The position numbers and the translations under genes were made by a program. From positions 39,154,998 through 39,218,997 of the forward strand of contig NC_062223.1 of assembly GCF_902686445.1 (NCBI RefSeq): a stretch of 64,000 nucleotides of DNA, given 5' to 3'. The number at the start of each line of letters is the position of its first letter. Positions within the stretch are counted from its first letter, which is position 1. This document shows positions 13,440 through 25,317 of the stretch, piece after piece. Source of the stretch: Sciurus carolinensis. Its lineage: Eukaryota > Chordata > Mammalia > Rodentia > Sciuridae. The notes below the pieces were generated by a model. It was given only the letters and a program-made list of their open reading frames with translations, searched no databases and was not told the DNA's origin.

Positions 13440-13930
13440 GGAACCATACTTTAAACCCTAATCAAGAAATACACATATACAATAGACACCATTCCATCAT
13501 ACAAAAGAAGGAAATTCTGTCATTTGCAACAACATGGAGAGAACTGAACATTGTTACATTCAATGATAGAAGCCAGGCTCAGGAAGACAAGTACTGCATG
13601 ACCTCACTCATGTGTGAAATCTAAAAACATTGATCACATAGAAGTTGAAAGCAGAATGGTGGTTATATGGGAAAAAGTGAGGAGGATGGTGTGGGTAAAA
13701 GTTGGTCAGTGGAGACTAAGATACGGGTAGGACTAAAGAGATCGGTTGTACTAGTGCACATTACAGTAAGAATACATGACAATAATGTACTACTGTACTT
13801 TCTAAAAGATGCAAGAAAGGATTTTGAAAGCTTACACCATAAAGTAGTGATTAAGGCTTAAGAGGTAAATAAGCTTAACTTGAATTAAACATTATGCAAT
13901 CGTGAATTGAAACATTAGGTGGTATCCCAC
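13440..13930 (+). mobile_element. Old LINE-1 3' end (plus)
   Basis: Carries the mammalian LINE-1 3' signature: 'gaaattctgtcatttgcaac', aacatggagagaactg, a 'gacaagtactgcatgacctc' motif, 'gaatggtggtta', then a degraded 3'UTR. ORF2 reading is lost. This is an older subfamily than the 16.6-kb copy. The open frame at 13667-13861 lies in the 3'UTR and is not a gene. Confidence 0.8.
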
Positions 13931-14577
13931 TCACATGTATGTTATTTAGGCTTTTGTGTATCAGTTCATCTTTTTAAAGGAAATAAAAGGTAGTACCCTG
14001 GCATTTTTTCTTTCAGAGGAGTTGCACTCAATTTTTTCTTGTATTGTCAGTCTCTTACCGAATATAAGCCTTCCTCTCTGTTTAGCTCCATCAGAAGCAA
14101 TTTTTCTTTGATGTTTGAAGAAAAAAAGTTTGATATTTGTTAGATATAAATTCAATTAACAAATTATCATCATGGATTTCCCTTTGACATCTGTAATTAG
14201 AGTCCAAGGAGCTTGATGTTAGCCTTCTTCTTTGATTTCAAACACAAACACTTTAAAAGTATGAAATAAAGTTTATCATTCACAAGGTACACTACGAAAA
14301 GATTTTTCCATATGATAGGTTCAGTTTCAAGACTCAGGCCTAAGATGAAAATCAGGGCAGAATCAGAAAGCCTCTGTGTGCTGGGATTCCTCAATGGTTG
14401 GGGACTGGAGATGGAAGAGATGATACACGCACAGTAGGGGTCATCGAGTGGGACCCCCATCAGTTTGAAAGAACCAATCCTGCACAATGCTTATCCTACC
14501 TTCTTCACACTATGTGAGGCAGGCAGGGAAGAAATGTGGAAATGGGCTTCATCTCTTCTTTGAAAGAACAACAAAAG
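13931..14577. other. Unassigned sequence
   Basis: No recognisable element. A slightly GC-richer patch at 14330-14500 has no family match that I can name. Confidence 0.35.
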
Positions 14578-14705
14578 CCAGGATGTAGCTCAGTGGTAGA
14601 AGTAGAGAACTTCTAGCATACTTGTTACCCTGGATTTGATATCCAGTACTGTCAATAAATAAATAAATGAATAAATAAATGAAAATAAAGAAATAAAACA
14701 AGAAT
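14578..14705 (+). mobile_element. ID-type SINE (plus)
   Basis: Contains the A-box region 'gtagctcagtggtagaa', a diverged B-box region and an (AAAT)n-rich tail at 14655-14705. A small insertion in the head makes it longer than the other copies. Confidence 0.8.
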
Positions 14706-16598
14706 AAATGTGGAAGAAGTTATGCTATTTAAAAAAATGTTCAATGTGGAAGAGTTAAGTAAAACAGGATTTGAATTGTGAAGTTGAGTCACCTGCGTAG
14801 GTCTTTCAAGGATGAGAGTGGTCTGGAGCCTGGGAGAAGAAGAGAATTTGAGGATGATTAAAAGTGTAACTTAACTGTTGATACATAGGATTATAATTCT
14901 TAAAATACTCATAAAACCACAAATTAAACCTATAAATAGATAATGTTTAAGATCCATGTATCTAATAACTTTAATTATGTGTGCTGCTATTTCAGAGAAG
15001 TAACAAAAAAAGCTTGTATATTATAAATAAGGCTTGAAGACTTGGCAAATGGCTAGTGCTATTACCAATGTGATGATTATGAAAAGATCACAATGGTTCA
15101 ATTTATCAACAACATTTTTTTATTTATGAAAAGTTTAGTAACATTTACACTATTAAACAAAACTGAAGAAAAATTATATTTAAAGAGTTTATACATTTTG
15201 CAGGTGACCACAGAGAGGACGTGATTGACAAATGAACTTTTTTTTTTTTCATTTTGTTTAATAAAAATTGATTGTGCTTTTTAGAGCTTCATGCATCACT
15301 CTAATGCAGGAGCTTAGGAGGAATTTCTTGGTAAGTCCTATTTTTAGCCACTTACGGCCTTCACAAATGCATTAGCTTGAAATTCATCATCATTTTTCTC
15401 CTCTTTCCTAAATGAGGATTTTTCAATGAATATTTGGTCAAATTCCATTCTCCATTTCTGAGTTACTGAAGCAATAAAATTAGATATTTTTCACCTGCAT
15501 GTGTTTCAGGTGCAATTTAGGGTATTTTTCTGGTGAAGGTCACTGAAAAAAAAATAGAGAAAGTGTAGTTCCAACGTGGAAAGATTTGTTTATTTGTTTG
15601 TTTGATTTTTAACATTTTTAATATATACTACACTTTGGATTGCATAGTAAACACTAAATTAAAATAAACATAAAACCCTATCATTTCTATGAATTCTATT
15701 TGGCAGTAGTATTTCTTGGCCTAGTTCTCAATTGTATTTTCTTTACACCTATTCCTTTTAGGATACTGACAACTTTTTTCTTATAGAAGTTCTCTAGTAT
15801 GAAATGGAGTTTATTATGTTTCATTATAATTTAAAAGAAAATTGTTTCAATACTGTATTGGTTGTCATTTAAACTACCTTACAGGTGATATTCTATGTTA
15901 AAATAAATTGTTTATCTAAGTTTTATAATTTTTTATGTGTGTTAAAGTATTGTAAAAGAAAAAAATCACATGATTTTATCTGGAATTCACTCCTTGTTCC
16001 CTTAGTAGATTGAATCATGAAAACATTTTTTACCTTCATGCATAACTTTTATTTTCATGATTCAAAAAATGCTTATTTTTAAGGTAAATGAATGGCAGTT
16101 ATCTATAAAATCAATAAAATGATAAAGTAAAATACAATGAAAAAATAAAGATCCTCTAAAATTCTGCCAATTCACTCACTGGTGTTTTTTAATCGATTCT
16201 TGATTCAAAAATCATATCAATTGTTTAAAACATAAACTGCCTTAAAATTAATCAGAATTATTCCAGGAATAAAACTGGCTTTGAATCTTATGAAAATGGC
16301 TCAAGTTTCTCATCATAAATAACTACATCTGTAATAATCCTATTTCCAAAGAAGGTCACTTACTGAGATACTAAGATTAGGACATCAACATATGCATTAT
16401 ATAGAAACAAAATTCAGCTCTTAACAGGGACTTTCCCTTAGATTTAGACCTCTTGTTTTTGAAGCTTCAGCATAAGTGGACTTCACTGAGATAAAACAAT
16501 GGAAAATAATATGCTAGAATAGGAGATGATCCTGAGAAGTGTGAATCAATGAGAGTTTATATAAAAAATGGTTGAGGAGACATTAGAACTAAAGTATC
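14706..16598. other. Unique AT-rich sequence upstream of the young LINE-1
   Basis: No repeats are recognised. The block at 15280-15540 is less biased and could be a conserved noncoding segment, with no direct support. Confidence 0.35.
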
Positions 16599-16610
16599 AA
16601 TGGTGTCCAA
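16599..16610 (+). repeat. Left target-site duplication of the 16.6-kb LINE-1
   Basis: The 12 bases aatggtgtccaa recur immediately after the poly-A tail at 18866-18877. This is the pair expected from target-primed reverse transcription. Confidence 0.9.
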
Positions 16611-18639
16611 AGATGCAGAAAAAGCATTTGATAAAATACAGCATCCCTTCATGCTCAAAACACTAGAAAAAATTGGGGTAATGGGAACATTCCTAAACAT
16701 TATAAAGGCCATCTACGCTAAGCCCATGGCTAATATCATTCTAAATGGTGAAAAACTGAAAGCGTTCCCCCTAAAAACTGGAACAAGGCAGGGATGCCCT
16801 CTTTCACCGCTTCTATTCAACATCGTCCTTGAGACTCTAGCCAGAGCAATCAGACAAACCAAAGAAATTAAAGGGATACGAATAGGAAAAGAAGAACTCA
16901 AACTATCCCTGTTCGCTGATGACATGATTATATATTTAGAGGAACCTGGAAATTCCACCAGAAAACTTTTAGAACTCATAAGTGAATTCAGTAAAGTAGC
17001 AGGTTACAAGATCAATGCTCATAAATCCAATGCATTTTTATACATAAGTGATGAATCTTCAGAAAGAGAAATTAGGAAAACTACTCCATTCACAATAGCA
17101 TCGAAAAAAATAAAATACTTGGGAATCAATCTCACAAAAGAGGTGAAAGACCTCTACAATGAGAACTACAGAACACTAAAGAAAGAAATTCAAGAAAACC
17201 TTAGAAGATGGAAAGATCTCCCATGTTCCTGGATAGGCAGAATTAATATCGTCAAAATGGCTATACTACCTAAAGTTCTATACAGATTCAATGCAATTCC
17301 AATTAAAATCCCAATGATGTACCTCGCAGAAATAGAGCAAGCAATTATGAAATTCATCTGGAAGAATAAAAAACCTAGAATAGCTAAAGCAATCCTCAGT
17401 AGCAAGAACGAAGCAGGGGGTATTGCAATACCAGATCTTCAACTCTACTACAAAGCAATAGTAACAAAAACGGCATGGTATTGGTACCAAAATAGACAGG
17501 TAGATCAATGGTACAGAATAGAGGACATGGACACAAACCCAAATAAATACAATTTTCTCATACTAGACAAAGGTTCCAACAATATGCAATGGAGAAAAGA
17601 TAGCCTCTTCAACAAATGGTGCTGGGAAAACTGGAAAACTATATGCAATAGAATGAAACTAAACCCCTATCTCTCACCCTACACAAAACTCAACTCAAAA
17701 TGGATCAAGGACCTCGGAATCAGACCAGAGACCCTGCATCTTATAGAAGAAAAAGTAGGTCCAAATCTTCAACTTGTTGGCTCAGGATCAGATTTCCTTA
17801 ACAGGACTCCCATAGCACAAGAAATAAAAGCAAGAATAAACAACTGGGATAGATTCAAACTAAAAAGCTTTCTCTCAGCAAAGGAAACTATCAGAAATGT
17901 GAAGAGAGAGCCTACAGAGTGGGAGAATATCTTTGCCAACCATACCTCAGATAGAGCGCTAATTTCCAGAATCTATAAAGAACTCAAAAAACTCTACACG
18001 AAGAATACAAATAATCCAATCAACAAATGGGCTAAGGAAATGAACAGACACTTCACAGAAGAAGATGTACAAGTAATCACCAGATATATGAAAAAATGTT
18101 CAACATCCCTAGTAATAAGGGAAATGCAAATCAAAACCACCCTAAGATTTCATCTCACCCCAATTAGAATGGCGATTGTCAAGAACACAAGCAACAATAG
18201 GTGTTGGCGAGGATGTGGTGAAAAAGGAACACTCATACATTGCTGGTGGGGTTGCAAATTAGTGCAACCACTCTGGAAAGCAGTGTGGAGATTCCTCAGA
18301 AAGCTTGGAATGGAAACACCATTTGACCCAGCTATCCCACTCCTTGGCCTATACCCAAAGGACTTAAAATCAGCATACTACAGAGATACAGCCACATCAA
18401 TGTTCATTGCTGCTCAATTCACCATAGCCAGATTGTGGAACCAACCTAGATGCCCTTCAGTTGATGAATGGATAAAGAAACTGTGGCATATTTATACAAT
18501 GGAATATTACTCCGCAATGAAGAATGATAAAATTATGGCATTTGTAGGCAAATGGTCGAAATTGGAGAATATCATGCTAAGTGAGATAAGCCAATCTCAA
18601 AAAACTAAAGGACAAATGATCTCGCTGATAAGCGGATGA
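16600..18639 (+). CDS. LINE-1 ORF2 C-terminal half (partial reverse transcriptase)
   Basis: A 679-codon open frame encodes the C-terminal half of the LINE-1 ORF2 protein, which copies LINE-1 RNA at a nicked chromosomal site. Complete ORF2 proteins are near 1,280 residues. Visible parts: RT motif A (DAEKAFDKI, residues 5-13), the [13 protein letters not shown] region (62-74), the catalytic FADD box (105-108), the long linker, and the C-terminal Cys-rich segment with Cys535, Cys539, His547, Cys548 and Cys552. The natural C-terminus ends at residue 679. The endonuclease and the RT fingers are absent. The first ATG and the codons for MVS come from the duplicated target site, not from LINE-1. It is a remnant without expected activity or known expression. 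Antisense open frames here are shadows. Confidence 0.93.
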   Translation: MVSKDAEKAFDKIQHPFMLKTLEKIGVMGTFLNIIKAIYAKPMANIILNGEKLKAFPLKTGTRQGCPLSPLLFNIVLETLARAIRQTKEIKGIRIGKEELKLSLFADDMIIYLEEPGNSTRKLLELISEFSKVAGYKINAHKSNAFLYISDESSEREIRKTTPFTIASKKIKYLGINLTKEVKDLYNENYRTLKKEIQENLRRWKDLPCSWIGRINIVKMAILPKVLYRFNAIPIKIPMMYLAEIEQAIMKFIWKNKKPRIAKAILSSKNEAGGIAIPDLQLYYKAIVTKTAWYWYQNRQVDQWYRIEDMDTNPNKYNFLILDKGSNNMQWRKDSLFNKWCWENWKTICNRMKLNPYLSPYTKLNSKWIKDLGIRPETLHLIEEKVGPNLQLVGSGSDFLNRTPIAQEIKARINNWDRFKLKSFLSAKETIRNVKREPTEWENIFANHTSDRALISRIYKELKKLYTKNTNNPINKWAKEMNRHFTEEDVQVITRYMKKCSTSLVIREMQIKTTLRFHLTPIRMAIVKNTSNNRCWRGCGEKGTLIHCWWGCKLVQPLWKAVWRFLRKLGMETPFDPAIPLLGLYPKDLKSAYYRDTATSMFIAAQFTIARLWNQPRCPSVDEWIKKLWHIYTMEYYSAMKNDKIMAFVGKWSKLENIMLSEISQSQKTKGQMISLISG

Positions 18640-18834
18640 GGACATATAATGGGGGGTGGGAGGGGCTAGCATTAGGTTTAGGGTTAGGTTTAGAGTTAGG
18701 CTAAGGAGAGCAGTAAGAATGAAGGAAAGAAGGACTGTGTAGAGGGAAAAGAGGGGTGGGAGGGGTGGGAGGGGTGGGAGGGGTGGGGGGGAGGGGAAAA
18801 ATATAATAAACATCATTACCCTATGTAAACGTAA

Positions 18835-18865
<31 letters not shown>
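16611..18865 (+). mobile_element. Young 5'-truncated LINE-1 (ORF2 3' half, 3'UTR, poly-A)
   Basis: The inserted DNA starts one base before the codon for the motif-A aspartate of ORF2 and runs through the natural ORF2 stop (18637-18639). A G-rich 3'UTR follows, then AATAAA at 18805-18810 and an A-rich tail to 18865. The whole is bounded by an exact 12-bp duplication. The frame is still open over 2 kb and the flanks match exactly. This is therefore the most recent LINE-1 insertion in the window. It lacks the 5'UTR, ORF1, the endonuclease and the N-terminal RT region, so it cannot move by itself. Confidence 0.95.
18640..18830 (+). repeat. LINE-1 3'UTR with telomere-like and G-rich tracts
   Basis: After the ORF2 stop there is a TTAGG-like segment at 18672-18700 (ttaggtttagggttaggttt and onward). 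A run of repeated GGGGTGGGA units follows at 18753-18796. G-rich polypurine tracts in the 3'UTR are typical of mammalian LINE-1s and can fold into G-quadruplexes. Both tracts are inside the element and were brought by it. Confidence 0.9.
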
Positions 18866-18867
<2 letters not shown>

Positions 18868-18877
18868 TGGTGTCCAA
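18866..18877 (+). repeat. Right target-site duplication of the 16.6-kb LINE-1
   Basis: aatggtgtccaa, identical to 16599-16610. Its first two A bases cannot be told apart from the poly-A tail. Confidence 0.9.
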
Positions 18878-21604
18878 GCAGCTTGACATTGATACTTGTC
18901 CTATTGCTGTAGGTCAATTTTTGAGATTTGTAATACTTGATAATCTTGCAGTTATTCTGTAAGATTCTTTTTCATGACGAGTCTGTGGGGAAAGGCATTA
19001 TTAACATACGCTAATTTGTAAAACACATACAGAGAAATTTGATTTCTTTTGATCATTTTTTAAAAAACAGTTTTTGAATAGTTACTGATGATAAGAGTTT
19101 TGGGGTCACCTTGAGTTTTAGTTTGATAATTGATTTATATTGATGGATAACATACACTTTGTATTGCATTAGAGTGCTGTTTAATATATGCTATTCATAC
19201 TTTGTAACTAATCTGATTTAAGTAGAAGTGGAAGGTAGAGAACAGGTAGTACACAGAGGGAATTCAAAAAAAATTATAAAATGTAAAAAGAAAAAAGTGG
19301 AGAGGACAAAAATGGAAGAAATAATAAATAATAACCAAGAAATCCCAAGATCTGAACATTTTATTTTTCTGTGAAGCATCATGTGCTTCAAGTATTATGA
19401 TCACATAAGATTCCCTTATAAAGAACTTCATTGTCATTTTTTTTTCCATTCAGAGCTACCATACCTGTAAAAGTGAGTAGATGTTCTAATTACTCTCATT
19501 ATAAAATGATATCAACATACATTTCATATTTCGTCAGCCTCAAAATCTTTCTGCAGTTATGTGGGAGTAAAAATAAGAACTATTTTGCTAGTTGTAATTT
19601 CCATGTCTATGCATTCTGCACTCATTTCCCCAGGTAATTAGTATCATGGAATGTCGCCGAGTTGGCATATTATCCTCCCTGAGCACTCCAGGTAATAATT
19701 GAAATTCAGGATAGGTACTCTATTACAAAGCTCATTGATAAAGTTAATTAATGTAAGCCAAGTTAATTCAGGGCTGGTGTATGAAACAGGAAGTTCTCCC
19801 TACTTCCATTTTATTATCCCTTATTGTGTGTGCATAGGCAAATGACTTTTGATGGCTGAATTCTTTTCTTCATCCTTATATTACATTGCTTATACTGGAC
19901 TATAAGTATACTGGACTAAGCTGTTGTTATGCCTTTTATTTTTATTTCTGAGACCAATCACCAAATCACACATTTTGCTTGTTCTAAAATTCTGGACACT
20001 CTCATTTAGTGAAGTCCCCATAGAAACAAGTACATCCTTTTATTTCATGGATAGTTGTTGTATTTTGAGAGATGCTTTCTGGATTCCTGATTGTACTTCT
20101 TTTCTACTACTTTTATGTAATGATTCTCAAAGTTTTTAAATCCTCTGAGTCCTCTAAAACCCTTACATTTTTGTAAGATGCTTGAAAAGACACTAGTTAT
20201 TTGATACCTCTTAATCTTTATGTCTTTTTTTGACGTCTAATTCAGCATTTTCATGGTTTCAGGTCTCTGGAGTTATGGCTTTTTCTTTTCCCCCCAACGC
20301 ATTTTATTTTTCTTTGTGCCCCCTTGTCTTTACTTACCTTATGGTCTGCCTTGGCCATTTTATCTCAATGTTCCATACACATGAGATTAGCATAACAATA
20401 AATGATCTCACTTGCCCTAAAAAATAATTAGCATCCAATAAAATTTGATGGCTTTCATGTGAAGTATTTCCCCTAAGCAATCCTTGAGCTCCTTTCTCTG
20501 AGGTATTTTCTGTCATGTATGATCATAGATTTTCTTTGGTTACTTACTATAAATTTATATTAAGTTTCCTTTGCCCTATAACTGAAAACCATACTGCTAT
20601 ATGTCACAATCTACCACCATGAGTTTCATTCTGCAGAACTGAGTATAAAAATAGTCCACCAGGAAAGAGAGAGAAGAAATTCTAAGACACATAAGCTAAT
20701 ATTTGGAAGTAAACATCATCTCCAAAATTTCTCTCATTCACTTGTGCCCCTATCACTGTTCTTCTGAAGAAGCATAATAGAAAAATAGCAAAACAGTCAA
20801 ACTGAGATCAAGGACGGTTGCATAGCACAGCAGCCGGGTTTCTGTAATTATTTGACTGTCATTTACATTTCTCACTAGCTTCAGGAGTTAATTAATTGGT
20901 CAAGTTCTAGAAATATGCAGCTGTTTAGCCCACAATGCTAGTGCTAATCCCCCTCTATCTTGTTTAACCTCTTGAAGTATCTTCTTCTTTTTATTTTTTA
21001 AAAACTATTATGTGAAACTATTATGTGAAACTATTATAATTAAGATGGTAGTATATTTGTTCTGAGGTTTCTTTTATATATGCTTAAGGTTTTTCTCCTC
21101 AAATAAAAACTACTATTATGATTATGTCAAATTGTTATTTATCAAATCTTCAATTCCATTTTATACCTCTACCTGGTCTGTAAAATTATGCCTTGTGACA
21201 CCAGTTATATTTGGAAGTTATTTCTACAGCCATAAAAGTGAGCAATCCAGAGAATGATTTAGTTGTTTTATTTGGAGTAGCAAGGTGGTGGGTAGTCAGC
21301 TCAAAAATACAAACCACATCATATTCCTAGAAGCAATTATATCAGTTATTTCAGTTTTGAAAATACAATCTTAGTACTAAAAATGTAAAGTATAATTATT
21401 TCTTGTTTAATTTTAAAAATTTTATTTACATAAATGAATTAATCATCTATCTACTGTGTGAATTTAAAAATTAACTTTTGATAAAACATAAAAATTTTTT
21501 TATATTTAAACACTCTTTGCATCTACTTCCCATTTTCTAAATAACCATTGCTTTTGTCCTCTATAAAAAATTATTCCATTCATTTCTTGTAGTCTTTCAC
21601 TGAC
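18878..21604. other. Unique AT-rich sequence with two conserved-looking blocks
   Basis: No repeats or exons are recognised over 2.7 kb. The segments near 19640-19800 and 20790-20960 contain several TAATTA or TTAATTAA-type words (see findings). Confidence 0.35.
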
Positions 21605-21890
21605 TTTAATTAATTAATTTTTTATGGTGCACATTAGTTGCACAAAGCAGCGTGTTCATATATGCTTATAATATCATCTGATCAATTTTTAAACTCTCAA
21701 TAGCTTTACTTACCATCCCTTTGTCCCTCCTTCTCATCCTCTTCTCTGAACCCAATGGTCTCCCTTCTAAATTTCATGACATCCTTTTTTTTTTTTTTTC
21801 CTCTTTTTCCCTCGAGAAATTTTTTCCACCTATGAGAGACTACATAGGACACTGTCTTTAATTTTGCAGTTCTTCCATATCCACCACTAT
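21605..21890 (-). mobile_element. LINE-1 3'UTR fragment (minus)
   Basis: Shares order and words with the LINE-1 3' ends at 32585 and 38601: a 'gcacattagttgcac' type start, a 'tgatcaatttttaaactc' segment, a C/T-rich tract and then a 'cacctatgagagac' segment expected just past the ORF2 end. There is an internal poly-T at 21784-21799. Strongly diverged. Confidence 0.5.
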
Positions 21891-22010
21891 GACTCTAAGC
21901 CCCAGGAGAATATTTTTTTTCTCCCTTTCTAGTTTTAATAATATGGTATCTAAAAGGAAACTTTCTGAAGCTCTGAGATGTAGGGAGTAATTTTGAGGTC
22001 TGTCTCCATA

Positions 22011-22107
22011 TACAGATAGATGACCCCTGATTACCATGGTTCAACTAATGAGATTTTGGACTTTATAACAGCACAAAAGTAGTATAATTTTAGTAGAAAC
22101 GTGTAGA
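22011..22107. mobile_element. DNA transposon (Tc-mariner/Tigger-like), left part
   Basis: The left half of a non-autonomous DNA element is split by the LTR at 22108-22656. It begins with TACAGATA (22011-22018), the exact inverse of TATCTGTA at 22895-22902. This gives a CAGATA terminal inverted repeat flanked by a TA duplication, as in TA-targeting Tc-mariner elements. A related copy of similar size is at 50382-50727. Confidence 0.7.
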
Positions 22108-22656
22108 TGTTCAGATACGGAGTTTGCGGAGGGTAAGGACGAACAACGCCTACCTTACCTTGCCCCCGCTTACTCAGGCGTCAGAGATTGAGCTCTGCAG
22201 GCACAAATCTTAATTTTATTTAGGGTTGTACAGGACATATATAGGCACAATATCCAGTCAGGTTAAAACACTTGGTAAAGTATAACAGAGTCAGCCTATA
22301 GGTGAACCATACATGGAGGTAGTAGTAAACAAAGCATGCCTAAGCAATTCTGCCCAGCAACAGGTCTGAGTCAAAGGACTGGGGGGATGGTAAGCTCCTG
22401 CACACAGCATGAGGCAAGGCAGCAGGGCGAGCTCACATCACAGCTTGCTGGGATGCTTGACAGAACGAGGCCTCCCCTCAGTTCTTAGCTCAGCCTTAGC
22501 AGCTGCAAAGACCTTCATTCCAAGGCATGTCTTTACCATTACTTCAGTTTCTCTGTCCAGACTGTTTGGCTTACTTAGAGTATGGTGTCAATGACTGCTG
22601 TCAGATGAGCTTGAGGAATGTTTCCTACTGAAACATACTTTGTTCCCTACTGAACA
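22108..22656 (-). mobile_element. Solo LTR of an endogenous retrovirus (minus)
   Basis: A 549-bp block that is less AT-rich than its flanks. On the minus strand it opens with TGTTCAG and closes with CTGAACA, an extended TG...CA inverted end. It contains a TATA-like box (complement at 22236-22244) followed by AATAAA (complement within 22214-22221), placed as in a U3-R-U5 promoter and poly-A unit. No gag, pol or env lies beside it, so it is a solo LTR. It interrupts the DNA transposon, so it is younger. A clean target duplication was not found, so the ends could be off by a few bases. The family could be class II (ERVK-like), which is unproven. Confidence 0.75.
22214..22244 (-). promoter_or_regulatory. 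LTR core promoter and poly-A signal
   Basis: On the minus strand, a TATATATG-like box at 22236-22244 lies about 20 bases ahead of AATAAA at about 22215-22220. This is the compact spacing of some retroviral LTRs in which R is short. The positions are read directly; any activity is inference. Confidence 0.55.
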
Positions 22657-22902
22657 TATTTGTTCCTGGGTTACAAATATGACGTATGAATTTCTCTTGC
22701 CATGCTGGGCAGCAGCAGCCAAGGTAGTTCCAGCCAGGCTCATAATGATGTAGGAAAACAATGGTCCTCCACAGTATTTTGTGCTGCTAAAAGATACCAC
22801 TCCATAGTTGAGGTATATTGAATGCAGTTTTTACTTAAATATTTCCAATTTGTGTTGGGTTCATCTGGATTTAAACCTCTGATATTTCAAGGAGTATCTG
22901 TA
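22657..22902. mobile_element. DNA transposon (Tc-mariner/Tigger-like), right part
   Basis: Continues the element begun at 22011, past the LTR. It includes a 'catgctgggcagcagcag' segment and a 'gaatgcagtttttact' segment, and ends in TATCTGTA at 22895-22902. Left and right parts add to about 343 bp, close to the 346-bp copy at 50.4 kb. Confidence 0.7.
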
Positions 22903-25315
22903 TCCTCTTAGATAACCTATAGAAATAGAATTTTATTACTGGTGTTGGTTATAATATGTATCTCTTTTTATCTCTTTCCCACAATGGTGAATTAGGGTGA
23001 AAGTCAAGCATTTACTGTAGAAAAATATTTTTAGAAAGATCAAAGGAGGTCTGTCCTGAATAAGATAGTCACAATTAGATACGATAATGCATGTAATATG
23101 TTAAGAAGTTTTCTCATTGAGTTCAATGATACTCCTTTTTTTAAGAAAGAAAAATATCTAAATCCAAGTGACAAGAACATTAGTCAGTAACAAATGTGAA
23201 GTAGTTTCTATTGGCAGGGATTCAGGAAATGGGTGCCAATGTTTCTTAACCTTGATTGTAATGAAAAAGATAAATAATCACACAAAAATCTTAACAGAAG
23301 GAATAGCATATTGTATGCATCCAATCCGTATGGCATAAGATACAATTATTTGCCAAAATCATAAACTTCGAAGATCAGATCTTTAGATTATAAGATATTA
23401 TTAGTGATCTTCCTGTAATACATTTATGGCAGAGACTTCTCAATATATAATTTTATACTATGCTTGCAAAATGAAAAGTTGTTCCTTGGGATAAAACCTA
23501 AGAATAAGTGATTACTAAGAAATGTTATATACAAGATAAAAGATTTTTTTCTTATTAGTTGCACCCATAATTCACCTAAAAACCATAAGCAAGAAGAAAA
23601 GACATATCATGCTCCCATAGTCCATAGGAAATCACTGCTAATGCTTCTGTACAGTTTATTTAATTATTATTAACATAAAACTTTTTTCATTCACGCTGTG
23701 AAATGATAACTATATTTTATGTTTTAAAACATTATAGACACTTATTTATTAACAATAATGATTTTGGATCAATCATCTTTAAATGGGTTTCTATATTATA
23801 ATTTAATGAACTATTCTTCTATTATAAGACAATCATGGTTTCCTTATTATTATTATGTTACCTCCCCCAAATACAGTTTGCATAGAAAGATTTTTCTTTT
23901 TAGATATAGAGTAATAGTTTACTTTTTGTTTAACAAGTTTTATAGTCAAATTTTAAAAGTTATGGGTTTCCAAACTGTTATCCCAATTATTATACTAATT
24001 TGTCTTCCCATCAATTATTCACTGATGAGCACATTAGAGTTTCATTTTTTCTTTGCAAAGTTACCAGCAAAACCTTGTATACTGAATTTTAATTTTATTG
24101 TGCTTTATTATTGGTATGATTTCTCATATTACAATTTGTAAACCTTTTATTGAATAATAGTTACTCCTTTTTTCACATGTGTCTTAAAATTTTTCCCATA
24201 ATTTTTCCTATTTTTAAAATTTAGTAGCACTCTTCTAGATATATAATTACTCAGCTCCATGTTTCTAAGGTTTTACTTTATGTTGTACTCACTTTATCTA
24301 CCTAGAATTAATTTTCAATATGGCATAAAGTTTAATATTTTAAACAATTATCTGTCAAATACCTGTTTTCATCACATATTTGAAAGGTATATCATATACC
24401 ACATTAAATTGTTTTTTGTGATAGTTTTTTGTTCATAGTTTTTTTATTTAGTCTCCATTTTCTCCATGTTTTCTTTTATGCCAACATCAATCTTCTTCCA
24501 TTCTCTTAGCTTTTAAATTTTAATAAATTTAAAACCTTATTCCTCCATCCTTGCCTATAATCAAAGCAAATAATATTTTCTCCTTTCATGTCTTTTCCCC
24601 CCAACTATTATATCACATTCCTGTTGTTGAAATTGATGAATTTTATAGCTAACATTTTGCATTCATTGCACAACAATCTCTCAAGCATTGTAGGTATTTT
24701 TCAAATTAAAATTATATCAAAATTTCATAATTACATGACTGGATCTTTTCCACTTTTATCCTTCATATTCTTGAACACTATCATTTTATTTGTATTGCAC
24801 ATTATGAAGAAAAAGCAAGGGATAATAAAAATGTCATCCCTTGATGCACTGTTGTCATTTATGGCTAAGTAATTCTCTATGTAAATTTATTTGGTTGTGA
24901 ACCTTTTAATTGTTGTATAATTTATGTACATTTATGTACATTTTTGAATTTTGCAACTTTTAACTATACATTTTAGTATAGTATAAATAATTTTCATATA
25001 TAGTTACACATTTTTATCTTATTACTCTAGCAAGATTCTTAAAAGGAAACAATTTGTTAACGTTTTTGGATATTCAAGATATTCTAATTTGTACTTTCAA
25101 ATTATTTTACAGTCATTTAAGCAGTCTGCCTTTCCAGCAAGGCATGAGGTTTTCTGCCTTCCCTATACTTACATACTTCAATGTCATCCACTTAAAAAGT
25201 TTTTTTAAGATATTGTATGAAAATTCATCATGCACTTTCTTTATTTTTTTATTATTATTTTATTAATTTATGGATTTCTTTCTATTATGATATAATTAAG
25301 GAATAAAGTGCCCCT
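22903..25315. other. Long AT-rich unassigned stretch
   Basis: Very AT-rich. The open frames at 23758-24141 (127 codons) and 24588-24872 (94 codons) are hydrophobic, low-complexity translations of T-rich DNA and have no recognisable domain. Part of 23.7-25.3 kb could be an old LINE remnant, but I cannot align it to any element. Confidence 0.35.
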
Positions 25316-25317
25316 TC

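Noticed and set aside
18672..18700. TTAGGG-like repeat as an interstitial telomere
   Set aside because: It lies inside the LINE-1 3'UTR between the ORF2 stop and the poly-A tail, and is only about five imperfect units.
23758..24141. 127-codon hydrophobic open frame that could be mistaken for a membrane protein
   Set aside because: The Phe/Tyr/Leu/Ile bias is what T-rich DNA gives in this frame; no family match and no start context.
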